DNA of 7,676 bases from Bifidobacteriaceae bacterium (GTDB lineage Bacteria > Actinomycetota > Actinomycetes > Actinomycetales > WQXJ01): positions 1 through 7,676 of the forward strand of contig JAIRXV010000366.1 of assembly GCA_031268115.1 (NCBI GenBank). Reading direction: 5' to 3'. The notes beneath the pieces were generated by a model. That model was not told the origin of the DNA, made no database searches, and saw only the letters and a program-made list of their open reading frames with translations. This document shows positions 7,055 through 7,676 of the stretch, one piece after another (within the stretch, counting starts at the first letter, position 1; each line of letters starts with the position of its first letter). A program made the translations under genes and the position numbers.

Positions 7055-7252
7055 CACAGAAGAGTAAGGGGTCCGCGCGAAAGAGGAGGTTGATATCCGA
7101 TTGAGATTCGATCAATGCCAGGCGCGGGCGATGGGCGTCCGTGGGGTTCTTGGTGTTCGCGATCCCGACGCTTGAGCCGCGTTATGTATCGCAGCAGCGT
7201 TGGCCTTGCACGCTGCACTTTCGCGGGCCGTGCCTGCTGCGCAAGAAGACAG

Positions 7253-7450
7253 CACTCCGCGACCAAGCGACTCGGGGCTCCGAGCTGCCAGGAAGGACGG
7301 CACCCCTGCGACCAAACGGCTCGGCACCCCCAAAATCTTGCAGGCAACCGGTCGGCCACGAGAGACAGGCACCCTTGCGACCAAACGGTGTCGCGCGTTC
7401 GCCGTGAACCGGTCCTGAACGTTGCCATCCCACGCGACCAAGACGAGTTG
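7253..7450. repeat. Four degenerate copies of a short repeat around GCGACCAA
   Basis: Copies begin near 7253 (ctccGCGACCAAgcgactcgg), 7301 (cacccctGCGACCAAacgg), 7370 (cacccttGCGACCAAacgg) and 7426 (catcccacGCGACCAAgacg). The middle two agree at 18 of 19 bases; the outer two share mainly the GCGACCAA core. Start-to-start distances are about 48, 69 and 56 bp. The spacing is too irregular and the conservation too poor for a CRISPR array. All copies lie upstream of the cupredoxin gene and have the same orientation. Confidence 0.6.
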
Positions 7451-7578
7451 GGGTCAGGACTCCCACTTCGCAGGTACCACCCCCGAACCATTTCGCGCTC
7501 CCGCCGGTGGTGGAGGCACGCCGTGTCAGCAGTCCCGACCGACCGGCCCCAGGCCTGAACTGGTGCATCGGGTTGTGT

Positions 7579-7601
7579 GGGGGCGGTGGGGGTTGGGTGG
7601 G
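7579..7601 (+). other. G-quadruplex motif in a G/T-rich tail
   Basis: Four G-runs of 5, 5, 3 and 3 bases are separated by loops CGGT, TT and T, which meets the usual G3+N1-7 rule on the plus strand. It sits inside 7560-7676, where the plus strand is strongly G/T-rich with few A or C. That bias is unlike the rest of the window. Confidence 0.7.
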
Positions 7602-7676
7602 TGTTGCGTGAGTGTAGTGTTGGCGGCGTTCGGGACCTGTTCTTCGGTGTGGAAGGGGGCGCGGTGTGGTGAGGCG

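Larger units (their letters stand above)
7055..7676. other. Stretch with no defensible gene
   Basis: Several frames stay open, as expected in GC-rich DNA, but none gives a protein I recognise. A plus-strand frame at 7115-7558 is Arg/Ser-rich and gets its internal repeats (RHPCDQT) from the DNA repeats. Two minus-strand frames run open to the right edge. One stops at 7526-7528 and reads as a proline/threonine-rich tail with mostly G/C third positions (14 of the first 18 codons). It could be the C-terminus of a gene beginning outside the window. The other runs to 7027, so codon pattern alone does not settle it. No tRNA or rRNA was seen. Confidence 0.6.

Noticed and set aside
5534..7057. GTG at 7057 as the start of the cupredoxin gene
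   Set aside because: There is no Shine-Dalgarno upstream, and the likely -10 box lies over its first codons. The ATG at 7018 has GAGG at 6 nt spacing.
7115..7558. Plus-strand open frame of 147 codons upstream of the cupredoxin gene
   Set aside because: It has an Arg/Ser-rich composition and internal peptide repeats that simply mirror the DNA repeats. The nearest Shine-Dalgarno is about 25 nt away, too far to serve the ATG.

Overview
The window reads as chromosomal DNA from a high-GC Gram-positive bacterium (Actinomycetota). The evidence is the high GC content, GTG start codons, and a valyl-tRNA synthetase of the archaeal-like type I associate with Actinomyces, Bifidobacterium and Micrococcales relatives. 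Genus and species cannot be told from the window. All three confident genes lie on the minus strand. In transcription order (high to low coordinate) they are a three-domain membrane copper protein (5534-7018), a CopA-type copper ATPase (2825-5161) and valS (56-2683).

Region by region: 1-55 holds a 17-bp tandem repeat past the valS stop. valS fills 56-2683 with a clear Shine-Dalgarno sequence that fixes its GTG start. A 141-bp gap with a weak hairpin separates valS from copA. copA fills 2825-5161. A 372-bp gap (5162-5533) then holds two direct repeats next to the copA ribosome binding site, a GC hairpin, a 43-bp-period tandem repeat array and a 9-bp-stem hairpin just past the stop of the next gene. 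The HMA / SafE-type membrane / cupredoxin protein follows. Upstream of it, 7019-7676 has no gene I can defend. It holds a likely promoter/operator, four degenerate copies of a short repeat, and a G/T-rich end with a G-quadruplex motif.

How the genes fit together: both middle genes carry a cytoplasmic GMTCxxC metal-binding domain. One is a P1B-1 Cu(I) pump. The other places a copper-type cupredoxin domain outside the membrane, judging from seven predicted membrane segments. Together they suggest a copper export or delivery pair: Cu(I) is handled in the cytosol, moved across the membrane and handed to an extracytoplasmic domain. The hairpins and long gap suggest separate transcription. valS is a housekeeping neighbour with no functional link. 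The least explained material is the repeat array between the two copper genes.
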